The notes beneath the pieces were generated by a model that worked only from the letters and a program-made list of their open reading frames with translations, searched no databases and was not told the DNA's origin. The translations under genes and the position numbers were made by a program. DNA of 64,000 nucleotides from the NCBI GenBank assembly GCA_910575615.1, contig CAJTEX010000003.1:62001-126000 (forward strand). Direction: 5' to 3'. Below, in pieces: positions 16,580 to 24,621 of the stretch; the stretch's first letter is position 1; every line of letters begins with the position of its first letter. This DNA comes from Bacteroidales bacterium (GTDB lineage: Bacteria > Bacteroidota > Bacteroidia > Bacteroidales > Muribaculaceae).

Positions 16580-17668
16580 TTATTTCTCCTTTGAGAGGTC
16601 GAGGACCACGTTGTCTTTTGACTTGTCGACATACTGGCGGCGCAGGGGATTGGCTGTGCGCTCCGCGTGGTTGAGGCGGTTGCGGTAGATGTCGATGGCC
16701 GCGTAGAGCGCCTCGCGCATCGAGTCGGGCGATGCCTCGCCTTTCCCGGCGATGTCGAAACCGGTGCCGTGGTCGGGTGATGTCCTCACGAAAGGAAGCC
16801 CGGCGGTGAAGTTGACCCCGCTGCCTCCGGCGATGGTCTTGAAGGGAGCCAGCCCCTGGTCATGGTACATGGCCAGCACACCGTCGAATTTGCGGAAGTT
16901 GCCGCTGCCGAAAAAGCCGTCGGCGGCGTAAGGGCCGAACACATGTATTTTCCTGGCCCGGGACTCCTCCACGGCAGGGAGGATGATTTCCTTCTCCTCA
17001 TTGCCCATCAGGCCGCCGTCTCCGGCGTGGGGATTCAGCCCCAGGACGGCTATGCGGGGTTTCACGATTCCGAAATCCTGGGTCAGCGAATTGTCGAAGA
17101 GGCGTATCTTCTCCATCAGCGACTCCTTGGTGATTGATTCCGCCACCTTGGAGATGGGCAGGTGGATGGTGGCCAGGGCCACGCGCACGGTCTCGTTGAA
17201 GAGAATCATCAGGGCCTTGTTGCCGTCGCCGATCGAGGCCTCGAGATACTCGGTGTGGCCGGGGAAGGTGAACAGCTCGCTGTGGATGGTGGCCTTGTTG
17301 ACCGGGGCTGTGAGCAACACGTCGATTTTGCCGGCCTGCAGGTCGGCGACGGCCCTCTCAAGGGCCTCGAACGCGGCCTTTCCGGCCTCAGCCGAGGGGT
17401 GGCCGGGCTCTACCTTTGCCTCCTCGCCGATGATGTTGATGATGGAGGTCTGTCCGCTTGAAGCGTCAGACGCGTCTTTTATCTGAACAGGTGCAGGGCC
17501 TTGCAGCGAGAGCTGCTTGCGGTAATTGGCGGCTATCTTGGCCGAGCCGTAGACAATCGGGGTGCATAACTCGAATAGCCGGTTGTCGTCGAGCATCTTG
17601 AGTATTACCTCGTAGCCGATGCCGTTGAAATCTCCGTGGGTGATACCCACTTTTATCTTGTCTGACAT
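16580..17668 (-). CDS. pdxA: 4-hydroxythreonine-4-phosphate dehydrogenase
   Basis: The enzyme oxidises 4-phosphohydroxy-threonine in the DXP-dependent route to pyridoxal phosphate. The 362-residue protein has the family landmarks: KVGITHGDFNGIGYEVILK, the metal histidines in FPGHTEYLEA and AMYHDQGLAPFKT, GLNPHAGDGGLMG, and FVRTSPDHGTGFDIAGKG. The family usually has about 330 residues, so this is slightly long, with an extended C-terminus. It is the last gene of the rlmN operon, 12 bases after the WYL regulator. Confidence 0.95.
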   Translation of the reverse strand: MSDKIKVGITHGDFNGIGYEVILKMLDDNRLFELCTPIVYGSAKIAANYRKQLSLQGPAPVQIKDASDASSGQTSIINIIGEEAKVEPGHPSAEAGKAAFEALERAVADLQAGKIDVLLTAPVNKATIHSELFTFPGHTEYLEASIGDGNKALMILFNETVRVALATIHLPISKVAESITKESLMEKIRLFDNSLTQDFGIVKPRIAVLGLNPHAGDGGLMGNEEKEIILPAVEESRARKIHVFGPYAADGFFGSGNFRKFDGVLAMYHDQGLAPFKTIAGGSGVNFTAGLPFVRTSPDHGTGFDIAGKGEASPDSMREALYAAIDIYRNRLNHAERTANPLRRQYVDKSKDNVVLDLSKEK

Positions 17669-17680
17669 AATGGATTGTAT

Positions 17681-18628
17681 CTATGATGTTTGTGATAAGT
17701 CTGCGGTTGTTGTTGGCGGCGACTGGTCGGGGTAGTTGGCCAGGGTGTCGCGCAGGCGGGTTATGACCATAGCGCGGAGCTCGCGCGGGGCCTCGACCAC
17801 CACCTGGTTGCCCAGCGAGATGATTTCCGACACGAAATCGGCTGTCAGGCGCAGGCGGTAGGTGAAACGGGAGTAGCCGTCGTTGACCTCCTCCTCGACC
17901 TGTGAATGGTGGAGCGGCAGGGCGCGGAGGTATTTTGCCTGCCGGGTGTCGACCCTCAGCACTACCCGGCGGGTCTCCCCCTTGTCTACCATGATGCCGT
18001 ATGCGTCTTTGAAGTATGACTTGGGGTCGGTGTCGGCGGGGAGGACGAAAACCCGCGGCTGGATCTTCAGCCCTCTTATGCGGTCGAGGGCGTAGGTCTT
18101 GACCTTGCCGGAAGAGGACTCGCGGCCGGTGACATACCATATCTGGCGGTAAATCCTCAGAAACCACGGCTCGATTTCCACGTCGCGGCTGGGGTTGACG
18201 CGTGAGTGGGGATGGTAGTCGAATGTGACTGCGCGGCAGTCGCGCAGCGCCTCCATCATGCCGGCCAGGTGCTCGCGGGCCGAGGGGACATCCTCAAGCA
18301 TTATCCTGGAGGCTATCTCCTTCGACCCCTGCAGCACGTTGCTTGTGGCCGAGGCGTTGAGGAGCCAGTTGGTGATCTGCTCGCCCGCCGAGCCAGGCTC
18401 CTCCTCGATGTAATACTCGTATGTCACGGGGTCACACAGGATTGTGACCGAGAAAAGCTCCTCGATGGCCTGTCGGTAGTTGTAGAATGTGCGTCGTGGA
18501 ATCCTTGTCTCGCCGTTGGAGAATGGGCTGTTGGCCCACCTCCGGTCGAGTTCCTTTCGGGAAATACGGCCGAAGCGTTTGATTGTGTCGACAATCCAGA
18601 TGTAACGGTTGAGCAGGTCGCGGGCCAT
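17681..18628 (-). CDS. WYL-domain transcriptional regulator
   Basis: The 315-residue product begins with a winged-helix-like N-terminus (NRYIWIVDTIKRFGRISRKE, then RIPRRTFYNYRQAIEELF). It carries a WYL ligand-binding domain in the middle (AVTFDYHPHSRVNPSRD, EPWFLRIYRQIWYVTGR, YALDRIRGLKI) and a WCX-like C-terminal part (VVLRVDTRQAKYLRALP). WYL proteins sense ligands, often nucleotides or nucleic acid, and control transcription. It is embedded in the rlmN-DUF1573-DUF1573-WYL-pdxA operon with 5-base and 12-base gaps. No target site is visible. Confidence 0.85.
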   Translation of the reverse strand: MARDLLNRYIWIVDTIKRFGRISRKELDRRWANSPFSNGETRIPRRTFYNYRQAIEELFSVTILCDPVTYEYYIEEEPGSAGEQITNWLLNASATSNVLQGSKEIASRIMLEDVPSAREHLAGMMEALRDCRAVTFDYHPHSRVNPSRDVEIEPWFLRIYRQIWYVTGRESSSGKVKTYALDRIRGLKIQPRVFVLPADTDPKSYFKDAYGIMVDKGETRRVVLRVDTRQAKYLRALPLHHSQVEEEVNDGYSRFTYRLRLTADFVSEIISLGNQVVVEAPRELRAMVITRLRDTLANYPDQSPPTTTADLSQTS

Positions 18629-18633
18629 TGTGT

Positions 18634-19701
18634 TCAGAAATCGTGGGGAATGCCGACGAGCCGTATCGTGGTCAGCGGGTGTGACGGGTCGTTGGTTATC
18701 ACCTGCAGGCGCGAGTTGAGCAGCGGGGCCGAGAAGGAGGCGGGGTCGAAGGTGACGGTCACCGTCCCCGATTTCCCTTTCTTGAGCTTAGAGAACGGGG
18801 CCTTGACGGTGAAGCCGGGTTCGGAGGTGTGGACGCGCCGTATCAGCAGGTCATTCTTGCCGGTGTTGGTGACGCGCAACTGGCGGGTGATCGGTTGTCC
18901 CGTCCGGAAGAAGTCGCCGAAATCGAGCATGTCGGTGTCGGTGATAATCCTGGGCGCGTCGGCGAGCTGTTTTTCGGTCAGTCCGGAAAAATCTTCCTCG
19001 ACGATGGCCGCGATCTCAAACCTGAACGGCGGCTCGCCGGGTACATTCAGAGTCAGCGAGTCGGTGAGTATTCCGTATGGTGTTGATTTCGTCGGGGCGA
19101 GGACAAAGGAGTAGACCCCCTGCTCGCCGGGCTGCACGGTCTCATGTGCGGCTGTGACGCGGAGGTATTGGGGGATGTCGGTCCATCGCGGCACCACAGG
19201 GCTGTGTGAGGAGTTGTAGACCTCAACAAACTGCGATTTGATTTTGCCTGTCTTGACCGCGCCGAATGTCACCATGTTGCCTCTGAGGCGTATCGGGCCG
19301 GCGGTTACCGGAAACCGTGAGCGGAGCGTGTTCTGCGCGCCTATCACTACCCCCTTTATCAGCAGCTTCTCGGTGGAGTCGTTGGAGAGCTTCACCATCA
19401 GCGACTTGGAGAATCGCCCCGGACGGCCCGACGGGTTGTAGACGACCGTGATGGCGGCGGTGTCGCCATGGTTGACAGTTGCCTTGGAGTATTGCGGGAC
19501 GGTGCATCCACATGAGGAGCGGACATGGTCTATCGTGACAGGGCTCTCCGAGTCGTTCACGAACTTGAACTCGGTCGACACCTTGCCGTCATCCTCGTTG
19601 AACGCCCCGAAATCGTGCTCGGTCTCGAGCCATCTCACCTGGGCCAGTGACACCATCACTGCGGTCGCCGCCAGCAGGGTTGCCAGTATTCGTCTCTTCA
19701 T
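18634..19701 (-). CDS. DUF1573 repeat protein, exported
   Basis: The 355-residue product has a signal peptide (MKRRILATLLAATAVMVSLA) followed by an Ig-like DUF1573 domain: EHDFGAFNEDDGKVSTEFKF, SSCGCTVPQYSK, and ITVVYNPSGRPGRFSKSLMV. Two further Ig-like repeats follow (from about residue 130 and about 235), the last resembling FGDFFRTGQPITRQLRVTNT. DUF1573 proteins are periplasmic or surface beta-sandwich proteins of unknown role. The CGC motif is retained in the first domain only. It begins one base after the related short gene ends, so the two are probably an ancient duplication. Confidence 0.82.
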   Translation of the reverse strand: MKRRILATLLAATAVMVSLAQVRWLETEHDFGAFNEDDGKVSTEFKFVNDSESPVTIDHVRSSCGCTVPQYSKATVNHGDTAAITVVYNPSGRPGRFSKSLMVKLSNDSTEKLLIKGVVIGAQNTLRSRFPVTAGPIRLRGNMVTFGAVKTGKIKSQFVEVYNSSHSPVVPRWTDIPQYLRVTAAHETVQPGEQGVYSFVLAPTKSTPYGILTDSLTLNVPGEPPFRFEIAAIVEEDFSGLTEKQLADAPRIITDTDMLDFGDFFRTGQPITRQLRVTNTGKNDLLIRRVHTSEPGFTVKAPFSKLKKGKSGTVTVTFDPASFSAPLLNSRLQVITNDPSHPLTTIRLVGIPHDF

Positions 19702-19702
19702 C

Positions 19703-20110
19703 TCAGTTTGAGGCCGGGGTTACGTTGCCTTTGATTTTCAGCACCACCTTTTTCTTCCCCTTGACGTTTGTGCGGACAGTCACGTTCTTTGTGAACTCGC
19801 CGGGGCGTCCTTTGGGGTTGTAGGTGACAGTGATTTTATCCTTCTTGCCTGGCTTGACAGGCTTGCGGGGGTATTCCGGGCGTGTGCAGCCGCATGAGGC
19901 GGAGGCGTTGAGTATGAGCAGCGGTCCGTCGCCGGGGTTGGTGAATTCAAAAGTGGTGGTTACCGACCCTCCGTTTTCGGGAATCACTCCGAAATCGTGG
20001 GTGGTCTGGGTGAATGAAATGCCGGGTTGCCCCTCGGCGGTCTTCTCGGCGTTTGTCAGAAATGCGATGGCGCCCAATGTCAGCGTCAGAAACAGTGTCT
20101 TGAGTCTCAT
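19703..20110 (-). CDS. Single-domain DUF1573 protein, exported
   Basis: The 135-residue product has a signal peptide (MRLKTLFLTLTLGAIAFLTNA) and a single DUF1573 domain: THDFGVIPENGGSVTTTFEF, ASCGCTRPEYPRKPV, and ITVTYNPKGRPGEFTKNV. It matches the first domain of the gene downstream almost motif for motif. It sits between rlmN (29 bases upstream) and the longer DUF1573 gene (1 base downstream). The function is unknown. Confidence 0.85.
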   Translation of the reverse strand: MRLKTLFLTLTLGAIAFLTNAEKTAEGQPGISFTQTTHDFGVIPENGGSVTTTFEFTNPGDGPLLILNASASCGCTRPEYPRKPVKPGKKDKITVTYNPKGRPGEFTKNVTVRTNVKGKKKVVLKIKGNVTPASN

Positions 20111-20139
20111 ATGCCGGTATGGTTATGTGTGTCGGGTTG

Positions 20140-21171
20140 TTATTCGGGATTTCGTTTTGACTTTCCTGCGAGCATGCCGCAGGCGGCCATTATGTCCTCG
20201 CCTCGAGAGGCGCGGATGGTGGCGGTTATGCCGTCTTCGTTGAGCTGGTCGCGGAAGCGTTCCATCTGGGCCATAGAGCAGGGCTGCAGCGGGGAGTCGG
20301 GGATGGCGTGGAAGCGGATGAGGTTGACGCGGCAGTCGAGTCCGCGCAGCACCTTGGCCAGCTCGCGGCAATGCCGGGCGTCGTCGTTCACTCCCCTGAA
20401 CATTATGTATTCAAACGACAGGCGGCGTTGGTGGGCGAAATCATAGTTGCGCAGCAGCTCTATCACATCTTTGATTGGCATTGCCTTCTCCACCGGCATC
20501 AGCGACACGCGTTCTGCCGGGTAGGGGGAGTGGATGGATATGGCTATATGCACCTTTGTGGTCTCGATCAGGGTCTTCAGCTCCTTGATTTTGCCGATGG
20601 AGCTGACAGTTATGCGTTTCGGGCTCCAGGCCAGCCCCCAAGGAGCGGTCAGTATCTCGATTGCGTCAAGCACCGGCTGCAGGTTGTCGAGCGGTTCGCC
20701 CATGCCCATGAACACCAGGTTGGTGAGCGTCTCGCTTTCAGGGATGGCGAGTATCTGGTTCATGATGTCGGCCGCCGTGAGGTTGCCGTGGAAACCTTGC
20801 CGCCCTGTCATGCAGAACGAGCAGTTCATCTTGCATCCGGCCTGAGATGACACGCATAGTGTCGCGCGGTCGCCGTCGGGGATGTAGACGCTCTCGATGT
20901 CTCTGCCTCCGACTCCGGGGAAAAGATATTTGACAGTGCCGTCGGTGCTTCGTGCCTCGGTCAGCGGCGCGTGGATTCCCACCTCGTAATTCTGCTCAAG
21001 GCGGGAGCGGGCCTGTTTTGACAGCTCGGTCATCTGCTGTATCGAGGTGGCGCGGTTGACATACAGGCGGCGCGCGATCTGCTTGGCCGCGAACTGCGGC
21101 ATGCCGCATCCTGCGGTCACTCGCCGCAATCCTTCAAGAGTCAGTCCTATAAGTGGTGATTTCTTTTCCAT
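20140..21171 (-). CDS. rlmN: 23S rRNA (adenine2503-C2)-methyltransferase
   Basis: RlmN is a radical SAM enzyme that methylates A2503 of 23S rRNA and A37 of some tRNAs. The 343-residue protein shows the CxxxCxxC cluster motif CKMNCSFCMTG, GMGEPLDNLQPVLDAI, SIHSPYPAERVSLMPVEK and the C-terminal cysteine in EDIMAACGMLAG, part of the catalytic pair. It leads a five-gene operon and has a canonical promoter about 95 bases upstream. Confidence 0.96.
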   Translation of the reverse strand: MEKKSPLIGLTLEGLRRVTAGCGMPQFAAKQIARRLYVNRATSIQQMTELSKQARSRLEQNYEVGIHAPLTEARSTDGTVKYLFPGVGGRDIESVYIPDGDRATLCVSSQAGCKMNCSFCMTGRQGFHGNLTAADIMNQILAIPESETLTNLVFMGMGEPLDNLQPVLDAIEILTAPWGLAWSPKRITVSSIGKIKELKTLIETTKVHIAISIHSPYPAERVSLMPVEKAMPIKDVIELLRNYDFAHQRRLSFEYIMFRGVNDDARHCRELAKVLRGLDCRVNLIRFHAIPDSPLQPCSMAQMERFRDQLNEDGITATIRASRGEDIMAACGMLAGKSKRNPE

Positions 21172-21468
21172 GAGATATGTTTCCGTGGGCGGTCGCTATC
21201 GGCCGGGCCGTCGTGTCGTGGATGACTCGTTGACGGCAGCGCGGTGGCCGCTCTTAATGTTAACAACAAAGGTAAGGAAAATTTTCATGAAGACAAGGCC
21301 GGATGTGCATAAATCTTGCCCGTCTGCAGCCAGGCCCGAGCGTGGGCGGGGCTATATATGCAAAAAAGGCCGACGGAGAGAATCCGGGGGCCTTGTAAAC
21401 TGTAAAATATTCACAGCTGTCATCGGCGGGTCGTCACGACCCGGTGGATGGTGTTGGTTGACGGCTGA
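21172..21468 (+). other. Intergenic stretch, rlmN promoter and no gene
   Basis: These 297 bases contain the minus-strand rlmN promoter at 21267-21297 and, closer to the small lipoprotein gene, an inverted repeat CGGGTCG/CGACCCG at 21427-21443 that may end its transcript. I see no coding potential or RNA gene in the rest. Confidence 0.6.
21267..21297 (-). promoter_or_regulatory. Promoter of the rlmN operon
   Basis: On the minus strand CTTG (21297-21294) precedes TACCTTTG (21274-21267) by 19 bp. The -7 element is a full match and the -33 differs at one base from TTTG. Confidence 0.65.
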
Positions 21469-21669
21469 TTATTCAGCAACGGCAGCAGCGACAACAGTGT
21501 CAGCAGCTACGGTGTCAGCAGCAACGGTGTCAACGGTCTCAACAACCTCAACAACCTCGGTAGCTACGGTGTCAGCAGCCTCAGCAGCGGTCTCGTCAGC
21601 AGCCTTGTTGCCGCAGGAAATCATCGACATACCAGCGATGACAGCGAAAGAAAGGAATAACTTCTTCAT
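21469..21669 (-). CDS. Small Ala/Val-rich lipoprotein
   Basis: The 66-residue product starts MKKLFLSFAVIAGMSMISC, a signal peptide with lipobox MISC and Cys19. The 47 mature residues are almost only A, V, T, D and E, with repeats of the type DTVAADTVAADTV, and would form an extended or helical stalk. Such tiny lipoproteins with simple tails are seen near the outer membrane of this group; no function is established. It is preceded by a full consensus promoter with 20-bp spacing, so it is likely highly expressed. The repetitive DNA could vary in copy number. Confidence 0.75.
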   Translation of the reverse strand: MKKLFLSFAVIAGMSMISCGNKAADETAAEAADTVATEVVEVVETVDTVAADTVAADTVVAAAVAE

Positions 21670-21721
21670 TTTCTTTTCAAGTTAATAATAAAACAATTTT
21701 TTTAGTGCTTCAAAAACACTG

Positions 21722-21753
21722 CAAAGGTAATATGATTTTTCGGTACAGCCAAA
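21722..21753 (-). promoter_or_regulatory. Consensus promoter of the small lipoprotein
   Basis: TTTG (21753-21750), 20 bp, then TACCTTTG (21729-21722) on the minus strand fits the -33/-7 consensus fully. The predicted start, near 21715, leaves a leader of about 45 bases. Confidence 0.78.
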
Positions 21754-21848
21754 CTTTTTTTGCAGATTTTTTCATAAAAAACTGTTCTGCAACATTTTTT
21801 GGTGTTTTCTTAGATGGCAAAAAGTGGCTGTAAGGCTTTGTTTTGCAG

Positions 21849-21871
21849 CTTGTTGCGATATTCGCGACAAG
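21849..21871 (-). terminator. Possible terminator after ribF
   Basis: CTTGTTGCG and CGCGACAAG pair over 9 bp (one T-G) around a 5-base loop, 23 bases past the ribF stop. There is no U-tract on the minus-strand side, so the call is tentative. Confidence 0.35.
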
Positions 21872-21893
21872 ATTGCGGCACATTAAAAAAGGT

Positions 21894-22850
21894 TTAATCG
21901 GCAATTGGGAAACGGCGTGTCGACTCGCGGTCGGCTTCAAGCTGCAAGGCCAGCCGGGCCGGGGATGTGAACCTGATTTCGTCGCGCAGGCGATGGTGGA
22001 ACTCGAGGGTTATAGCCTTGCCGTAAATATCTCCGTTGAAATCGATTATGTGTGCCTCTATCGTGGGGCGGCCATCCGGGCCGTCGACAGTCGGGCGTGT
22101 GCCGATGTTGACCATGGCCCTCATCCTCCTCCCGTCGAGTGACGCGGCGCAGACATACACCCCGTGGGCGGGTATGAGTTTCCAAGGATGGGGCGGGAGG
22201 ATGTTTGCGGTCGGAAACCCGATTGTGCGGCCAAGGCGCTTGCCGTCCACCACTGTCCCGGTCAGGCGGAAGGGATGGCCCGACATCCGGTTGGCCGTGG
22301 CTATGTCCCCCTTTTCGAGGGCCTGGCGGATGCGTGAGGATGAGACCGGCAGTGGTGTCTCCTCCCCGCCGCCGAGCATGAAGCTGTCGGCCTCCATGAG
22401 CTCGATGCCGCATCGGGCGGCGGTCCGGCGGTAATCGGTCGGGGTGAGGTCGCGCTCGGTGCCAAACCGGTTGTTGAATCCTCTCAGGATGAAGTCGACT
22501 GCGTATCGGTCATGGAGCATCCTCATGAAGTCGGAGGCGCTGAGGCGGCGCAGCTCCTCGTCGAATGTGATGAAGGCGGTCTGGCTGACGGTTATCCCGT
22601 TGTCGGCGAGCAGTGAGAGCTTCTCGACGGGGGATGTCAACAGCCGGGGGGCGATGGCCGGGTTGACCACCGACAGGGGATGTGTGGGGAAGGTGAAGAC
22701 GGCGGGAGACATGCCGCGCAGGGCGGCCTCATCCTTGAGGCGGCCAAGCAGGTGGCGGTGGCCGAGATGGACTCCGTCAAACATTCCGACCACCGCGGCT
22801 TTCCTTTGGCCGCTGTGTCGGGAGGGATTGCCTGTTGTCTCCATTGTCAA
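21894..22850 (-). CDS. ribF: Bifunctional riboflavin kinase / FAD synthetase
   Basis: RibF phosphorylates riboflavin to FMN and adenylates FMN to FAD. The 318-residue protein has the N-terminal nucleotidyltransferase domain (AVVGMFDGVHLGHRHLLGRL, FTFPTHPLSV, and SSSRIRQALEKGDI) and the C-terminal flavokinase domain (GRTIGFPTANI, AMVNIGTRPTV, IIDFNGDIYGKAITLEF). The length is typical. The start could be the ATG two codons later. It is the last gene of the trmB operon, 8 bases after the HAD phosphatase gene. Confidence 0.95.
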   Translation of the reverse strand: MTMETTGNPSRHSGQRKAAVVGMFDGVHLGHRHLLGRLKDEAALRGMSPAVFTFPTHPLSVVNPAIAPRLLTSPVEKLSLLADNGITVSQTAFITFDEELRRLSASDFMRMLHDRYAVDFILRGFNNRFGTERDLTPTDYRRTAARCGIELMEADSFMLGGGEETPLPVSSSRIRQALEKGDIATANRMSGHPFRLTGTVVDGKRLGRTIGFPTANILPPHPWKLIPAHGVYVCAASLDGRRMRAMVNIGTRPTVDGPDGRPTIEAHIIDFNGDIYGKAITLEFHHRLRDEIRFTSPARLALQLEADRESTRRFPIAD

Positions 22851-22858
22851 GGCTTTTG

Positions 22859-23494
22859 TCAGGCTTCGGAGCGGGGTATCTCCAGGTTGTAGAACTCTTG
22901 GCCGGGGGCTACCCAGACCGTCTTGAATCCCAGCCTGGCGGCGGCGTCGCAGTTGGCCTGGGAGTCGTCGAAGAACACCACGTCGGGGGCGTTCAGACCG
23001 AATTTGCGGAGGGTCTCACGGAATATGGCCGCGTCGGGTTTGTAGCACCGGGCCTCGAACGATGTGACGCACCCGTCGAAATAATAGTCGCGGTCGTGGC
23101 CGTCCTTGCGGAACTCCTCGGCGATTCGGGAGTCCCACATTATCTTGTTGGTGTTGGATAGCATGTAGATGGCGTAATCACGGTGGAGGGCCTCCAGGCG
23201 GCGCAGTCGCTCGACGGGTATTCCGATGAGGAAGTCGTTGAAGGCGGCGTCGATTTCAGCGTCTGTCACCCCCTCGCGCAGGTAGGGGCGCAGCCGGGAG
23301 CGAAATTCCTCAGGGGTTATCTCCCCCTTCTCAAGGGCGAGGAACGGGCCTTTCTGACCGTAGTCGCCCAGGAACTGTCCGGGATTCTCCATGCCGAGGC
23401 GGCGCATGGATGCGACGCAGTTCTCACGCTTGATGTCCATGATGACACCTCCGAGGTCGAAGAGGAGGGTCGGCTTGTTTGTATCAGGATTCAT
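22859..23494 (-). CDS. HAD-family phosphatase, YihX-like
   Basis: The 211-residue protein has the HAD motif I in the variant LLFDLGGVIMDI, where the second acidic residue is Gly as in YihX-type sugar-phosphate phosphatases. It also has the motif II serine/threonine region YMLSNTNKIMWDSR, motif III lysine in EARCYKPDAAIF and motif IV VFFDDSQANCDAAA. It probably dephosphorylates a sugar phosphate or nucleotide in the cytoplasm. Its start overlaps the methyltransferase gene end by 11 bases, which indicates tight co-expression but does not reveal the substrate. Confidence 0.85.
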   Translation of the reverse strand: MNPDTNKPTLLFDLGGVIMDIKRENCVASMRRLGMENPGQFLGDYGQKGPFLALEKGEITPEEFRSRLRPYLREGVTDAEIDAAFNDFLIGIPVERLRRLEALHRDYAIYMLSNTNKIMWDSRIAEEFRKDGHDRDYYFDGCVTSFEARCYKPDAAIFRETLRKFGLNAPDVVFFDDSQANCDAAARLGFKTVWVAPGQEFYNLEIPRSEA

Positions 23495-24173
23495 GATTCA
23501 GTCTTTGCAAATCGGTGTCGGGGTTGTCGTTGGGAGTGGAAGGCGCGGGATTGACGCGTATCAGGGTCAGGCCGTCGCGCAGCGGCAGTATCACCCGGCT
23601 GACCCTCGGGTCGGCGGCGACCATGTCGTTGAAATGGCATATGCCCAATGTCTGAGGGTCGTGGTTGGCCTCTGGGTCGGTCACTTTGCCGTCCCAGAGG
23701 GTGTTGTCGGCGAGGATGAAGCCGCCTGGCCGCACCATCGGAAGCACCATCCGGTAGGTCTCGCAGTAGGTGCGCTTGTTGGCGTCCATGTAGACCATAT
23801 CGTATAGTCTGCCCAGCGACGGCAGCACCGCGGCGCAGTCGCCGATGTGGAGCGATACCCTGTCGCCGTATGGTGATTCGGCGAGGCGCGCCCTTATGAA
23901 TTCCTCCATCTCGTCGTCGATCTCCACAGTGTCGAGATGTCCTCCCCGGGGGAGCCCCTCGGCTATGCACAGGGCGGAATATCCGGCGTATGTGCCCAGC
24001 TCCAGGGCGGCGCGGGGCGCAATCATGGCTGTGAGCATCGTCAGGATGCGTCCCTGCAGATGGCCCGAGCACATCCTGGGGTAGAGCAGCCTCAGGTTCA
24101 CGTCGCGGTTGAGCTTGGCAAGCAGGGGCGGCTCCTGGTCGGAGTGGGCGAGGATGTAATCTTCGAGTGTCAT
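23484..24173 (-). CDS. SAM-dependent O-methyltransferase (caffeoyl-CoA OMT-like)
   Basis: The 229-residue protein is a class I methyltransferase: ALELGTYAGYSALCIAEGL as the SAM-binding motif I, HLDTVEIDDEMEEFIRA, the metal-dependent site VYMDANKRTYCETY and the loop PGGFILADNTLWDGKV. This is the pattern of the cation-dependent small-molecule O-methyltransferase family, whose bacterial substrates include catechols; hydroxyuridine modification in tRNA (TrmR-like) is another possibility. It overlaps both neighbours (4 bases with aroQ, 11 with the phosphatase). Confidence 0.85.
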   Translation of the reverse strand: MTLEDYILAHSDQEPPLLAKLNRDVNLRLLYPRMCSGHLQGRILTMLTAMIAPRAALELGTYAGYSALCIAEGLPRGGHLDTVEIDDEMEEFIRARLAESPYGDRVSLHIGDCAAVLPSLGRLYDMVYMDANKRTYCETYRMVLPMVRPGGFILADNTLWDGKVTDPEANHDPQTLGICHFNDMVAADPRVSRVILPLRDGLTLIRVNPAPSTPNDNPDTDLQRLNHES

Positions 24174-24592
24174 ATCAGCGACTCAATGGCGAGCCGGTAG
24201 CTTTCCAGCCCGAAGCCGGCGATGATTCCCCGGCAGGCGGGGGTCAGCATCGATATGTGTCGCTGTGGCTCGCGCGCCGATGTGTTTGATATGTGCACCT
24301 CCACCACCGGGCGCTCGATGGCCCTTATCGCGTCGGCGATGGCCAGTGAGGTGTGGCTGTAGGCTCCGGCGTTGAGGATTATGCCGTTCAGTTCCCTGTC
24401 AAACCCCGCTTCGTGGAGTTTGTCGATGATTTCCCCCTCGTGGTTGCTCTGGAAATAGTCGAGCTTCACGGCGGGATAGTCCTCGGCCAGGGCCGTCAGG
24501 TAGTCGTCCATCGACACCCTGCCATAGACCTGGGGCTCGCGTATTCCGAGCAGGTTTAGGTTGGGCCCGTTGATTATAAGTATCTTTGACAT
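24170..24592 (-). CDS. aroQ: Type II 3-dehydroquinate dehydratase
   Basis: The enzyme dehydrates 3-dehydroquinate in the shikimate pathway. The 140-residue product shows INGPNLNLLGIREPQVYG with the active-site tyrosine, FQSNHEGEIIDKLHEA, ILNAGAYSHTSLAIADAI and VEVHISNTSAREPQRHIS. The ATG giving MSKILIINGPN is chosen; the frame is open 11 codons upstream without similarity and would overlap the mrp gene. It is embedded in the trmB operon, away from aroK. Confidence 0.96.
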   Translation of the reverse strand: MSKILIINGPNLNLLGIREPQVYGRVSMDDYLTALAEDYPAVKLDYFQSNHEGEIIDKLHEAGFDRELNGIILNAGAYSHTSLAIADAIRAIERPVVEVHISNTSAREPQRHISMLTPACRGIIAGFGLESYRLAIESLI

Positions 24593-24621
24593 TGATGGAG
24601 GATGCTGTGTGGGAGGGTATG

